Positions 35,003 to 44,298 of a stretch of DNA of 64,000 nucleotides are shown here, one piece after another. The position numbers and the translations under genes were made by a program. Positions within the stretch are counted from its first letter, which is position 1; every line of letters begins with the position of its first letter. Source of the DNA: Burkholderiales bacterium (GTDB taxonomy: Bacteria; Pseudomonadota; Gammaproteobacteria; Burkholderiales; UBA11063); assembly GCA_020697255.1 (NCBI GenBank), contig JAJFBE010000005.1, positions 124,001 to 188,000 on the forward strand, written 5' to 3'. A model generated the notes under the pieces. It was not told the DNA's origin, searched no databases, and worked only from the letters and a program-made list of their open reading frames with translations.

Positions 35003-36904
35003 ATGATCCAAGTAAAGTTACCCGATAATAGTATAAAAGAGTTTGAAAACCCGCTAACTATTTTGGATGTGGCAAAAAGTATTAGCCCAAGTCTTGCCAA
35101 AGCAACTATAGCTGGAAAGATAGATGAAGATTTAAAAGATGTTAGTTATTTAATTAAAAACAACTGCACTTTGAGATTAATTACTGAAAAAGATGATGAA
35201 GTACTGGATATTATTCGTCATTCTGCTGCACATTTGATGGCACAGGCAGTAAAACAACTATACCCCAAAGCACAGGTGACTATTGGACCGGTAATTGAAA
35301 ACGGTTTTTATTATGATTTTAGTTATGAACGGGCGTTTACTCCTGAAGATCTGGTGCTGATTGAAAAACGGATGCAGGATATTGTAAAAAGTAATATTAT
35401 TGTAGAGAGAAAAGAGTTATCGCGAAAAGACGCAATTGAATATTTTGAATCTATTGGAGAAAAGTATAAAGTAGAAATTATTTCAGCAATTCCTGAAGAC
35501 CAGACATTATCTCTTTATACCCAGGATGATTTTACTGATTTATGCCGTGGGCCGCATGTTCCTAGCACCAGTAAATTAAAGGCATTTAAATTGACCCGCT
35601 TAGCTGGCGCATACTGGCGGGGTGACTCCAACAATGAAATGTTGCAGCGGATTTATGGTACTGCCTGGCGCACGAAAGAGGAATTGGATAATTACCTAAA
35701 TATGCTTGAAGAAGCCAAACGCCGTGATCATCGGCTTATTGGTAAAAATCTTGATTTATTTCACCAGCAGGATGAAGCTCCAGGTATGATATTCTGGCAC
35801 CCAAAAGGCTGGGCAATCTGGCAGGAAATAGAACAGTTAATCAGGCGTGAAATTGCCCTTGATGGGTACAATGAAGTAAAAACACCGCAAATAGTAGATA
35901 AAAGCTTGTGGGAAAAATCAGGGCATTGGGAAATGTTCGGTGAAGGGATGTTTACCACTCATTCAGAAAACCGTGATTATGCCATTAAACCAATGAATTG
36001 TCCGTGCCATATCCTGATTTTTAACCAGGGGCTAAAATCATATCGTGACCTGCCAATCCGGTTTTCTGAGTTTGGTTCGTGTCACCGCAATGAGCCCTCT
36101 GGATCATTGCATGGGATTATGCGGGTACGTAATTTTACCCAGGATGATGGGCATATTTTTTGTACCGAAGAGCAAATGCAGGATGAGGCAGCAAAATTTA
36201 TTGACCTAGTTTTTCGCATATATGCGAAATTTGGTTTTACCAATGTGGCAGTTAAACTATCTACCCGGCCTGATAAGCGTGTTGGTGATGATAGCTTATG
36301 GGATAATGCAGAAATAGCTTTGGCGAAGGCACTGGAAGGTAAAAGCTTAAAATATATTTTGCAACCAGGAGAGGGTGCTTTTTATGGCCCGAAAATTGAG
36401 TTTGCGCTTAAAGATTGTTTAGGACGTGAATGGCAGTGCGGTACACTACAGCTTGATTTTAATATGCCGGGACGTTTGGGTGCAACATATGTTGCTGAAG
36501 ATGGCAGTAAAAAAACGCCGGTAATGCTGCATCGGGCAGTCTTTGGTTCTTTGGAACGTTTTATCGGGGTTTTAATCGAGCATTATGCCGGAAATCTTCC
36601 GTTATGGCTGGCGCCAACCCAGGTGGCTATTTTAAATATTTCAGAAAAACAAGCATCATATGCATTTTCAGTGTATAATAGCCTTAAAAATAACGGTTTT
36701 AGATGTGAACTTGATTTAAGCAATGAAAAAGTCGGTTATAAAATACGCGAAAAAACATTGCAAAAAATCCCATACCTGATTATTATTGGCGATAAAGAAG
36801 TTGAAAATAATACCATCACATTAAGGCGGCGTGATGGCGAAGATATGGGGCAGGTGATGCTAAACCAGTTGCAAGAGCTATTAGGCAACGAGTTAGTAAA
36901 TTAA
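35003..36904 (+). CDS. thrS: Threonyl-tRNA synthetase
   Basis: 633 aa, the usual length. It has an N-terminal TGS domain (1-62), the N2 editing domain with [11 protein letters not shown] and the second-half CRGPHVPST, then the class II core. Motif 2 is [20 protein letters not shown], motif 3 [17 protein letters not shown], and the zinc cysteine lies in NCPCHI. The C-terminal anticodon-binding domain starts near residue 535. It is followed by infC, the common order. Confidence 0.96.
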   Translation: MIQVKLPDNSIKEFENPLTILDVAKSISPSLAKATIAGKIDEDLKDVSYLIKNNCTLRLITEKDDEVLDIIRHSAAHLMAQAVKQLYPKAQVTIGPVIENGFYYDFSYERAFTPEDLVLIEKRMQDIVKSNIIVERKELSRKDAIEYFESIGEKYKVEIISAIPEDQTLSLYTQDDFTDLCRGPHVPSTSKLKAFKLTRLAGAYWRGDSNNEMLQRIYGTAWRTKEELDNYLNMLEEAKRRDHRLIGKNLDLFHQQDEAPGMIFWHPKGWAIWQEIEQLIRREIALDGYNEVKTPQIVDKSLWEKSGHWEMFGEGMFTTHSENRDYAIKPMNCPCHILIFNQGLKSYRDLPIRFSEFGSCHRNEPSGSLHGIMRVRNFTQDDGHIFCTEEQMQDEAAKFIDLVFRIYAKFGFTNVAVKLSTRPDKRVGDDSLWDNAEIALAKALEGKSLKYILQPGEGAFYGPKIEFALKDCLGREWQCGTLQLDFNMPGRLGATYVAEDGSKKTPVMLHRAVFGSLERFIGVLIEHYAGNLPLWLAPTQVAILNISEKQASYAFSVYNSLKNNGFRCELDLSNEKVGYKIREKTLQKIPYLIIIGDKEVENNTITLRRRDGEDMGQVMLNQLQELLGNELVN

Positions 36905-36924
36905 TTTTTATTCTTAGGAGTCGT

Positions 36925-37461
36925 ATTATAAGTAAAGAATCGCAAGTTCGTATTAATGGTGCTATTACAGCTGAACAGGTACGTGTAATTATTGATGATA
37001 CTGGTGAGCAATTGGGTGTTATCACTTTAGAAGAAGCCAAAGCGCGTGCTGAAGAATTGGGCGTTGACCTGGTTGAGATTTCACCAACAGCAAAGCCGCC
37101 CGTATGTAAGCTAATGGATTTTGGTAAATATAAATACCGTGAGCAAAAGCGTGCCCATGAAGCTAAAATGAAACAAAAGCAGGTGCATGTTAAAGAAATA
37201 AAATTACGTCCGGTGACCGATGAGCATGATTACCAGATTAAACTACGTAATGCGAAACGATTTTTAGAAGATGGTGACAAGGTAAAATTTATAGTCCAGT
37301 TTCGTGGACGTGAAATGGCGCATCAGGAATTCGGCTTACGCTACTTAGAAAAAGCCCAGGTTGATCTGGAAGGTTTAATTGCAATTGAGCAGGCTCCAAA
37401 AATCGAAGGACGCAATGCAATTATGATTGTATCACCAACCAAAAAACAAATCAAAAAGTAA
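36925..37461 (+). CDS. infC: Translation initiation factor IF-3, non-ATG start
   Basis: 178 aa from ATT 36925. The reading frame from ATT/ATA (36925/36928) encodes SKESQVRINGAITAEQVRVI and then the IF3 core (GEQLGVITLEEAKARAEELG, LVEISPTAKPPVCKLMDFGK). No ATG gives the full N-domain. GGAG at 36917-36920 lies four bases before ATT and seven before ATA, so either could be used. AUU starts are the known basis of IF3 autoregulation. rpmI and rplT, which usually follow, are absent here. Confidence 0.93.
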   Translation: MISKESQVRINGAITAEQVRVIIDDTGEQLGVITLEEAKARAEELGVDLVEISPTAKPPVCKLMDFGKYKYREQKRAHEAKMKQKQVHVKEIKLRPVTDEHDYQIKLRNAKRFLEDGDKVKFIVQFRGREMAHQEFGLRYLEKAQVDLEGLIAIEQAPKIEGRNAIMIVSPTKKQIKK

Positions 37462-37550
37462 CCCGCGGCCCGCCGGGGGGAATTTAACTAAACATGCATA
37501 TTTAAGCCTGTTGTGTTGCAAAAGAAATTTCAATTTCTTGTAGAGTTACT

Positions 37551-38423
37551 ATGTTAGTTAGTGGATTTACTTTTCTTCGTAATGCTTCATTACTTGGATA
37601 TCCGTTTATTGAAAGTATTAAATCATTATTACTTGTTTGCGATGAGGTAATTGTTGCAGTTGGCAAAAGTGAAGATAATACTTTGGAATTAGTTCGCGGA
37701 ATCAATGATCTGAAAATCAAAATTATTGAAACTACCTGGAACGAAAAAATGTCGGACCGGGGTTATGTATATGCGCAGCAAAAAATGATTGCCGAGTTTA
37801 ACTGCACCGGTGATTGGGCATTTTATCTTGAAGGTGATGAAGTTATTCATGAACAAGATGTTCCATTAATAAGAGCTCAGATGGCTAAATATCTGGCAGA
37901 TAAAGACGTAGAAGCCCTAGTATTTGATTACTATCATTTTTATGGTACGCCAAATCATGTAGCCATTTCCCCGCGTTGGTATAGAAAAGCCCCCCGAATT
38001 ATTCGTAATACAATCAGGACATATGCACCAGATGGTTTATTTTGGGTAGTGATGGATAAAAATAAAACCGGGCGTTATCCAAAGGCGGCTAATGTAGGCT
38101 GTCATTTATACCATTATGGGCATGTACGTAGCGTTAAATCAATGGATGAGAAAAATAAAAAAGTTGAACGTTATTGGGGTAAAACCTCGCAAAGTTTTAA
38201 TACTTATGGTAATGTAGACCCTTATTCAATTGCCAAATTTAATGGCAGCCATCCGGAGATAGTACATAGTTGGTTACAAAATAGTGCGGAGCAAAAACTG
38301 GTATTTAACCCCGAATATAAATTAACTAGTCGTGATAAAAAACATAGATTAATGATGATAATTGGTTGGTTTTTAGGTAATCCAAATTGGACAAAAAAAC
38401 ATTATAAGTTGATTAGAAAATGA
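37551..38423 (+). CDS. Glycosyltransferase (GT2-like, GT-A fold)
   Basis: 290 aa. N-terminal SGFTFLRNASLLGYPFIESI and DEVIVAVGKSEDNT resemble nucleotide-sugar binding of GT-A enzymes, and YLEGDEVIHEQD holds an acidic D-x-E/ExD-like metal site. Cytoplasmic, no membrane helix. It is the first of three genes overlapping by four bases each, which points to LPS or glycan assembly. Sugar and acceptor unknown. Confidence 0.8.
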   Translation: MLVSGFTFLRNASLLGYPFIESIKSLLLVCDEVIVAVGKSEDNTLELVRGINDLKIKIIETTWNEKMSDRGYVYAQQKMIAEFNCTGDWAFYLEGDEVIHEQDVPLIRAQMAKYLADKDVEALVFDYYHFYGTPNHVAISPRWYRKAPRIIRNTIRTYAPDGLFWVVMDKNKTGRYPKAANVGCHLYHYGHVRSVKSMDEKNKKVERYWGKTSQSFNTYGNVDPYSIAKFNGSHPEIVHSWLQNSAEQKLVFNPEYKLTSRDKKHRLMMIIGWFLGNPNWTKKHYKLIRK

Positions 38424-39694
38424 ATAAATTAGTGCGAATTTGGAAAACTATCCGGGATGAAGATGTTGAATATACACTTAAATTAAAACTAGATACGGAA
38501 AATCTGGCTTTGGAAAAACTAATTCCATATATATCATTTATTCTTGGCTTATCTATTTGTACAGCCACTTCAATTATGTCTGTTTCATATACCTTGATTG
38601 CTGTCCTGGCGCTATTTATACCGGATTTTAGAGGCAATCTTAGATTAGTTATACGAAATCCCTATGTAGCTGGGGGATTAATATTTTACCTGATATTTGT
38701 GCTTGCCATATTTTGGACCAGTGGGCCGTTAACGGAAGCATTCAAAATGTTAATACGTATGATTGGTTTCTTACTTTTACCTTTATTTTTTATAGCATTT
38801 AATTTCAAAGATTCAGCCACACTACTTCTCAAAGGGTTTTTGACTGGAGCGTTATTAAGTGCTATCTTGTCGATTTTATCTTTTATGTTTCAGCATCATA
38901 TACTATATGGCATACACGATAAAATGTGGGTGGTTTTTCATGGGCATATTTTACATAATGCTTTTTTGGCAGTTGCGGCCGCTTTTTGTTTATGGGGAGC
39001 TTTGGATACAAAGTTGACAAAACAAAGCCGGATATGGTTTTTAATCGCTTATTTACTATGTTTTATTGATGTTTTGTTCATTGTTAATGGGCGTACCGGA
39101 CAGGTTATGCTTTTAGCTCAGAGTGCATTTTTATTCATTTATCGTTTTCGTCTGAAAGGAGCGATGATAATTGTTGCGCTATCAATTGTTATTGCGCCAT
39201 TACTATATTTTTCGCCTGTGTTACAAAAAGGAATAGAGGATTATAGAAGCGATAGCCAAAAATATGAAAATGGAAATTCTATGACCAGTGTTGGGTTACG
39301 TAATGAATTTCACCAGAAAAGTAATGAACTCATAAGATTATCCCCAATCATTGGTACCGGTACCGGTAGTTTTAAAACTGTTTATCAAAAGTACACCGGT
39401 TTTACCGGAATTAGGGCAACCACGAACCCGCATTGTGATTGGTTATGGATTGGTGTAGAAACCGGTGCTTTGGGTATTGCTGCATATGCATTATTTTTAC
39501 TCTTGACTATATTTAACTTATACAAGCTTTCTACATATTATAAATGTATGGGATTTACTATCCTTTTAGGCTATTTACTCGCAGGTCTAAAAAACTCTTT
39601 TTTTATTGATAATGTTACCGGGATAGCATTTATTGTTATTATGGCAGCAATTATAGTTGCTGGTAGCAGGCGAATGGCTATTGCACAAAAATGA
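38420..39694 (+). CDS. O-antigen ligase-like membrane protein (WaaL/Wzy_C family)
   Basis: 424 aa with about 11-12 membrane segments and one large periplasmic loop near residues 270-340 (RNEFHQKSNELIRLSPIIGTGTGSFKT). This loop carries the G-x-G-x-(G)-F and the following N-P-H-(C/N)-D/E motif (TTNPHCDWLWIGVETG) of O-antigen ligases/polymerases. It probably attaches glycan to lipid A-core. It overlaps both neighbours by four bases. Confidence 0.83.
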   Translation: MNKLVRIWKTIRDEDVEYTLKLKLDTENLALEKLIPYISFILGLSICTATSIMSVSYTLIAVLALFIPDFRGNLRLVIRNPYVAGGLIFYLIFVLAIFWTSGPLTEAFKMLIRMIGFLLLPLFFIAFNFKDSATLLLKGFLTGALLSAILSILSFMFQHHILYGIHDKMWVVFHGHILHNAFLAVAAAFCLWGALDTKLTKQSRIWFLIAYLLCFIDVLFIVNGRTGQVMLLAQSAFLFIYRFRLKGAMIIVALSIVIAPLLYFSPVLQKGIEDYRSDSQKYENGNSMTSVGLRNEFHQKSNELIRLSPIIGTGTGSFKTVYQKYTGFTGIRATTNPHCDWLWIGVETGALGIAAYALFLLLTIFNLYKLSTYYKCMGFTILLGYLLAGLKNSFFIDNVTGIAFIVIMAAIIVAGSRRMAIAQK

Positions 39695-40518
39695 AATATA
39701 CAATAGTACTATCAACCTATAACTGGAAAATAGCACTAGATTTAATTTTGGCAAGTTTACTTCCACAACTAGAGATTCATACCGATACTGAACTTATCAT
39801 TGCCGATGATGGCTCTGCCACTGATACTAAAGCACTTATCCAAATTTATCAAAAGCAACTCTCTGATAAGATTATACATATATGGCATGAAGATATAGGT
39901 TTTCGTAAAAGTGTAATACTAAATAAAGCAGTAGCTGTAGCCCGCGGGGAATACTTATTATTTTTAGATGGCGATTGCATTCCGTTTCCGGACTATATTT
40001 CTCAACATAAACAATTAGCTAAACCTGGTTATTTTGTTGCCGGAAACCGGGTGCTGTTATCAAAAGAGTACACCGCAGATTTAATTAGTCACAAAAGTGC
40101 TGTAGAAGAAATATTTGCTTGGAATTTAGTTTCCTGGCTAAAAGCCAGGGCTTATAAAAAAGTTAATAAAGTATTTTCATTTTTACGCCTCAATCCAGAG
40201 GCGAAATGGCGCTACTCACGCTCTCAGAATTGGAAATACCCTAAAGGTTGCAATATCGGAATGTTTAAGGCCGATTTTGTAGAAATTAATGGCTATGACG
40301 AAATTTTTAGTGGCTGGGGTCATGAAGATGCGGATTTATTTATCCGCTTGTTACATAATAATGTAAAAATCAAAGATGGCCGCTTTGCAATTCCGGTACT
40401 TCACCTCTGGCATAAAGAATCTAGCCGGGTAAATGAATCAGCTAATTATGCCAGAATAATGAATAGGCTACAAGATAAAAGCTTCGTTCTAGCCCAGGAT
40501 GGGCTAGATAAATATTAA
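39691..40518 (+). CDS. Family 2 glycosyltransferase with GT7-like C-terminal domain
   Basis: 275 aa. The GT2 start YTIVLSTYNWKIALDLILAS and ELIIADDGSATDT lead to LFLDGDCIPFPDY (DxD-like). The C-terminal block FSGWGHEDADLFIRLL and HLWHKES matches the galactosyltransferase_C (Glyco_transf_7C) domain. Third gene of the glycan operon. Likely adds a hexose to a lipo-oligosaccharide. Confidence 0.85.
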   Translation: MKYTIVLSTYNWKIALDLILASLLPQLEIHTDTELIIADDGSATDTKALIQIYQKQLSDKIIHIWHEDIGFRKSVILNKAVAVARGEYLLFLDGDCIPFPDYISQHKQLAKPGYFVAGNRVLLSKEYTADLISHKSAVEEIFAWNLVSWLKARAYKKVNKVFSFLRLNPEAKWRYSRSQNWKYPKGCNIGMFKADFVEINGYDEIFSGWGHEDADLFIRLLHNNVKIKDGRFAIPVLHLWHKESSRVNESANYARIMNRLQDKSFVLAQDGLDKY

Positions 40519-40520
40519 GC

Positions 40521-41153
40521 CTATAGGATCTTATTTAATAAACACAAAACCCGGCCAATTACATTAATTTCCTTATCTGAGGTAAAACAAAGGCTTCCAT
40601 ACTGCTCATTATCTGATTTTGCTTCAAATCCGCTGCCATCTTTATGAAAAACTCTTTTTATAAAGATGTCATTATCTTTAGCTAATGTATAAATTTTGCC
40701 GTCCGTAATCTCGGTTTGAGAGGTATCAATTAGGACTTTACCTTTATGCGGGATGGTTGGCACCATTGACTCATCATGCATAATAATACCATGAAGCTGA
40801 TCTATCTGCCAGCCATGAGCGTCAATGATATTTTTTTCAATAGCAAATACATCGTTTGATATTTTTGTTTTGCTATTATCAAGCGGTGTATTTGTATTAT
40901 ATTGTTTAATAAGGGCAATTTTATCCATTATAACTTCTTCATCCGGAGATTTATCTAAAGTTAATGGCGCAAGCTTTAATGAAACTTCTAAGGCCCTGGC
41001 TAATTTTTGACCAAATGACCGATCGCCTTTGAATAAATTGTAGAATTGACTGCTATGTCTGCCATTTTCCTTGGCAAATTTATGAATTGAGCCGCCATAA
41101 TTTTCTGAAATTATGCGCTTCAGATTGGTTATACGAATATGATTTACATCCAT
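40521..41153 (-). CDS. LexA/CI-like repressor with S24 peptidase domain, copy A
   Basis: 210 aa from ATG 41153 (MDVNHIRI). An in-frame extension to 41171 exists, but GGGGA precedes the chosen start, and the paralogue at 41493 has its start at the same codon. Residues 1-65 are a diverged HTH (ITNLKRIISENYGGSIHKFA). Residues 110-205 are an S24 peptidase-like domain with the catalytic Ser in MHDESMVPTIP and Lys in IFIKRVF. No clear Ala-Gly cleavage site is seen, as in phage-type regulators. It converges on the glycan operon. Confidence 0.85.
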   Translation of the reverse strand: MDVNHIRITNLKRIISENYGGSIHKFAKENGRHSSQFYNLFKGDRSFGQKLARALEVSLKLAPLTLDKSPDEEVIMDKIALIKQYNTNTPLDNSKTKISNDVFAIEKNIIDAHGWQIDQLHGIIMHDESMVPTIPHKGKVLIDTSQTEITDGKIYTLAKDNDIFIKRVFHKDGSGFEAKSDNEQYGSLCFTSDKEINVIGRVLCLLNKIL

Positions 41154-41221
41154 TTTTGTCCCCATAAGCAAAAGCTTATAAAAATTACCATAATTAACTT
41201 ATAATGGTGTATAATACGGTT

Positions 41222-41358
41222 ACAAAAATAAAAAGGCCGCCTATGTTATAGAAAGAATAACTTAAGGCAGTACTTGTATTTCTGTACAAAACAGTGGTGG
41301 TTATTCACATAATCTTCGAGGATAAAGAATGACCCCACTCCCTCACCCAAAAGGGTAG
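41222..41358 (+). ncRNA. Candidate structured RNA divergent from the repressor, copy A
   Basis: A TATAAT box at 41210-41215 precedes a 137-bp segment that also occurs at 42196-42333. Stems that both copies can form include GGTTATTC (41299-41306) with GAATGACC (41327-41334) and a final ACCC-AAAA-GGGT hairpin (41346-41357). Substitutions between copies keep pairing. No conserved ORF is seen. The RNA could be the target or partner of the adjacent repressor. Confidence 0.45.
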
Positions 41359-41492
41359 CAACGCTAAATTAGACGCAAATTATACCATATTTTAATATAA
41401 ATATATTCTGTCAATTTATGTTATCTCCCGTTTGTGTTAGTTGTCTAACATTATTAATTCAATTATTTAAGTTTTATTTGGTTAGATTCAAT

Positions 41493-42128
41493 TTATAGAA
41501 TTTGATTTAATAGGCACAGCACACGACCAACTACATTAAATTCGCTATCATTTTCAAAGTAAATGTCGCTATAATGAGCATTATCAGACTTTGCCGCGTA
41601 ACCACAGTTGTTTGGGTTGCAAAATACGCGTTTTATTAAAATGTCATTATCATTGGCTAAAGCATAAATTTTTCCACTGTTAATTGTGACCTGGGATGTA
41701 TCTACTAGTACCTTACTATCAAGAGGAATTGTTGGTGTCATTGATCCATCACTCATGATTACTCCGTGGAGCTTCTCAATTTGCCAATTGTGATGTTCTA
41801 TTATAGATTTTTCAATGGCAAATATACTATCTGGGGCTAAGTTTGGGGCGCTTTTGTTTGAAGCAGGATTAGGATAGGGGGGGATAAGCACAACTTTGTC
41901 AATAATGGTTTTTTCATCAGGGGATTTATCCAGAGATAAGGGAGGAAGATTTAGAAGTAGCTCAAGGTCTCGGGCTAGTTTCTGGCCAAAGGACCTATCC
42001 CCCTTAAAGAGATTATAAAACTGGCTGCTATGCCTATCAATTTTTTTTGCAAATGCATGAATTGAATTATTATAATCTTCAGAAATTATTCGTTTTAGAT
42101 TGGTAATACGTATTTTGTTTATATTCAA
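41493..42128 (-). CDS. LexA/CI-like repressor with S24 peptidase domain, copy B (TTG start)
   Basis: 211 aa, a paralogue of copy A with about half of residues identical. The start is TTG 42128 (NINKIRITNLKRIISEDY), aligned with the ATG of copy A and preceded by AGGGG. The HTH and S24 domains are kept, with Ser in MSDGSMTPTIP and Lys in ILIKRVF. It sits in the same relation to its own upstream RNA element as copy A, showing that the whole unit of about 1 kb was duplicated. Confidence 0.85.
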   Translation of the reverse strand: MNINKIRITNLKRIISEDYNNSIHAFAKKIDRHSSQFYNLFKGDRSFGQKLARDLELLLNLPPLSLDKSPDEKTIIDKVVLIPPYPNPASNKSAPNLAPDSIFAIEKSIIEHHNWQIEKLHGVIMSDGSMTPTIPLDSKVLVDTSQVTINSGKIYALANDNDILIKRVFCNPNNCGYAAKSDNAHYSDIYFENDSEFNVVGRVLCLLNQIL

Positions 42129-42195
42129 TTTTACCCCTATAAGCAAAAGCTTATAAAAATTAACACCATAAATTTTAAATAGTGTATAATATCGT

Positions 42196-42333
42196 TACAA
42201 AAATAAAAAGGCCGCTACTATTTCATGAATAATGATATGGTGGTTGGCACTTATGTTTTTGTAAAACGGTGGTGGTCATTCAGGTGATCTTGGTGGATAG
42301 TGAATGGCCCCACTCTCTGACCCAAAAGGCCAG
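42196..42333 (+). ncRNA. Candidate structured RNA divergent from the repressor, copy B
   Basis: Counterpart of 41222-41358. TATAAT is at 42185-42190. GGTCATTCA (42274-42282) pairs with TGAATGGCC (42301-42309), and CTGACC...GGCCAG forms the terminal hairpin around CAAAA. The shared GGTGGT and CCCCACTC blocks are conserved in sequence. After it, to 42585, an AT-rich stretch holds no gene. Confidence 0.45.
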
Positions 42334-42585
42334 TATCATTAAAAATTAATGACAAAATTATACCATATTTTATGTGTCTATATATCTTGTCAATTTATGT
42401 TACTGCCCTTTTGAGGTCCGCTATTATTCTCCATTTTACCTACAATAGTTCCCAATTTTAAGAAAAATATAATAACCGATAAGCTTATTTATATATATAA
42501 GTAAAATTTAGGCTACAAAATTTCGGATATTCAACGCTACAAAATGTAGTATAATAACAATCACATATAATGAACAGGTTAAAAA

Positions 42586-42692
42586 GATAAGGGCTGCTCA
42601 AAGAAATTATATATTGTCATTTAGTCAAGACGCATCAATCCTCCTAAGTAATCAGGTGCCGGATGACAGTATTCTTTGAACAGCTCTTTATC
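42586..42692 (+). repeat. Long near-perfect inverted repeat upstream of the SemiSWEET gene
   Basis: GATAAGGGCTGCTCAAAGAA (42586-42605) pairs with TTCTTTGAACAGCTC...ATC (42672-42692), allowing one bulge and two G-U pairs. TTGTCAT and ATGACAG extend the stem inward. The whole 107-nt element ends 20 bases before the GGGAGG ribosome site. It could be a MITE-like palindrome or a structured leader. Confidence 0.5.
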
Positions 42693-42721
42693 CGGTTGCC
42701 ATATTCTAATGGGAGGTTGGA

Positions 42722-43018
42722 ATGTTTATGCAAATAATTACATCATTAATCAATATTGTTTTTGCCCTTGCTTTATTTGCTAATGGCTTATTGTTTATCC
42801 CGCAAATTATGCGGTTATATAAAAGTAAACATGCAGGTGACACTTCGCTTATAACTTTCGCCGGTTTTAATATCTTGAATTTATTTGCAGTACTCCACGG
42901 CATAGCAGTAAATGATAAAATATTAGTTATTGGGTATGGTTTAAGTGTAGTCACCAATACTATAGTTACTTTTTTAATCATCAGGTATAAATACTTTACT
43001 CCTCACCATACAAATTAA
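42722..43018 (+). CDS. SemiSWEET/PQ-loop family transporter
   Basis: 98 aa with three membrane helices. The PQ motif occurs as LLFIPQIMRLYKSKHAGDTSL in helix 1, a classic bacterial SemiSWEET layout (dimer of triple-helix units moving sugars or related small solutes). GGGAGGTTGGA precedes the ATG. It lies 14 bases before the unknown 43033 gene. Confidence 0.82.
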   Translation: MFMQIITSLINIVFALALFANGLLFIPQIMRLYKSKHAGDTSLITFAGFNILNLFAVLHGIAVNDKILVIGYGLSVVTNTIVTFLIIRYKYFTPHHTN

Positions 43019-43032
43019 ATCAGATAACTATT

Positions 43033-44298
43033 ATGTTTGAGTTAATCCCTCTGAAACCGGAAAGTTTATTGTCTTGTCGAAAAGCAAAACTCGGCACACT
43101 ACATTTATTATTAAATATTGTTAATGAAGCACTTGAAGCATGTAAAGATTTTTTAAACAAAAAATATACTAACTTTGATGCTCAGGTTGGTGAAACTGCT
43201 TGTCAGATCCGGGCATATAAAATTTGCTTATTGGCATCTAACTCACAGTTTATTTCAAAATTACCAATACTAGCACTACAAATTATTGAATATAGAAATT
43301 ATCTTACAAGATATATCAAAGAATTTGAAGATAATATGTTGGCTCAGGCAAAGTATTCCAAAGAATTGGATAAGAAGGAAACTAAAGAAGATTTTCTAAA
43401 TAAATTACAATTTGATTTGTCATTAAATGACGATTGTTTGTTTATTATATTATCTCACTTTTTAAACAAATATTGTATTTTTGATGAGGAAGCAATCCCC
43501 AATGCTATTAATTATGCTTTAATAAAAAAAATATTAAATATTGGATCAACTCCGGCACGCCACCTTGCTAACCACTACCAATCAATTTTATCGCGATTAT
43601 CATGTGAGTTTATTTTAGAACAGCCGGTAAAAACGGAAACAATTAATAAAAAATTATTAAACCAAATGGTAAAAATTGGTGATAGAAGGAGATTTGCACT
43701 ACCATATTATGATGCAACAAAGGTTTTGCTATTTAGTATAAATACGGTAAGCTTGCCTATGATATTGTCCCCATATTATAGTAAACAATCTCATGGCAAT
43801 CATCAAATTTTCTTTTTTAAAAAAGATTGTCTAACGAATAAAATGATGCTACAATCAGAATTAAACAATACTGATTTGCATATTCCTGCGATTATATTCC
43901 GAGGTTATATGCAAATTCCTGAACATCAATCTTTTCATGAATTTAAAAATAATATCCTGCAGATTGATTTTCAAAAAATAATTCTGTTAAATGCTGCAAG
44001 CCATCCACAATATACAGGCGAAACATTAAATAACTATATAATAGATCCCTATAAAGATATTAATTCGGATAATGAAGAACTAGAAAAAATATTAGCCATA
44101 AATAAAGATGAATTAATCCAGGCAAGAATATTGGCAGAAACAATAGGTTGTTCCAAAATTAACTTTAGCTTGTTTTATATAAAGCATATTTTTTGTAGTA
44201 CTTTTTATGATGAAAGAAACGCACTGTTTTATGGAGATCCATTATGCCTAACTCACAGAAATCCCCAAACACCCAACAATATAAGAATGAATTTTTAG
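43033..44298 (+). CDS. Hypothetical cytoplasmic protein
   Basis: 421 aa, no signal peptide or membrane segment. Largely alpha-helical N-terminal half (residues 1-170, LLLNIVNEALEACKDFLNKK). A distinct C-terminal half contains RRFALPYYDATKVLLFSIN and HIPAIIFRGYMQIPEHQSFHEF. I recognise no family. Its last 55 bases overlap the start of the PAS-LuxR gene in another frame, which is unusual, so the last 18 residues may come from a lost stop codon. Function unknown; the neighbour suggests a regulatory or signal-related role. Confidence 0.6.
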   Translation: MFELIPLKPESLLSCRKAKLGTLHLLLNIVNEALEACKDFLNKKYTNFDAQVGETACQIRAYKICLLASNSQFISKLPILALQIIEYRNYLTRYIKEFEDNMLAQAKYSKELDKKETKEDFLNKLQFDLSLNDDCLFIILSHFLNKYCIFDEEAIPNAINYALIKKILNIGSTPARHLANHYQSILSRLSCEFILEQPVKTETINKKLLNQMVKIGDRRRFALPYYDATKVLLFSINTVSLPMILSPYYSKQSHGNHQIFFFKKDCLTNKMMLQSELNNTDLHIPAIIFRGYMQIPEHQSFHEFKNNILQIDFQKIILLNAASHPQYTGETLNNYIIDPYKDINSDNEELEKILAINKDELIQARILAETIGCSKINFSLFYIKHIFCSTFYDERNALFYGDPLCLTHRNPQTPNNIRMNF

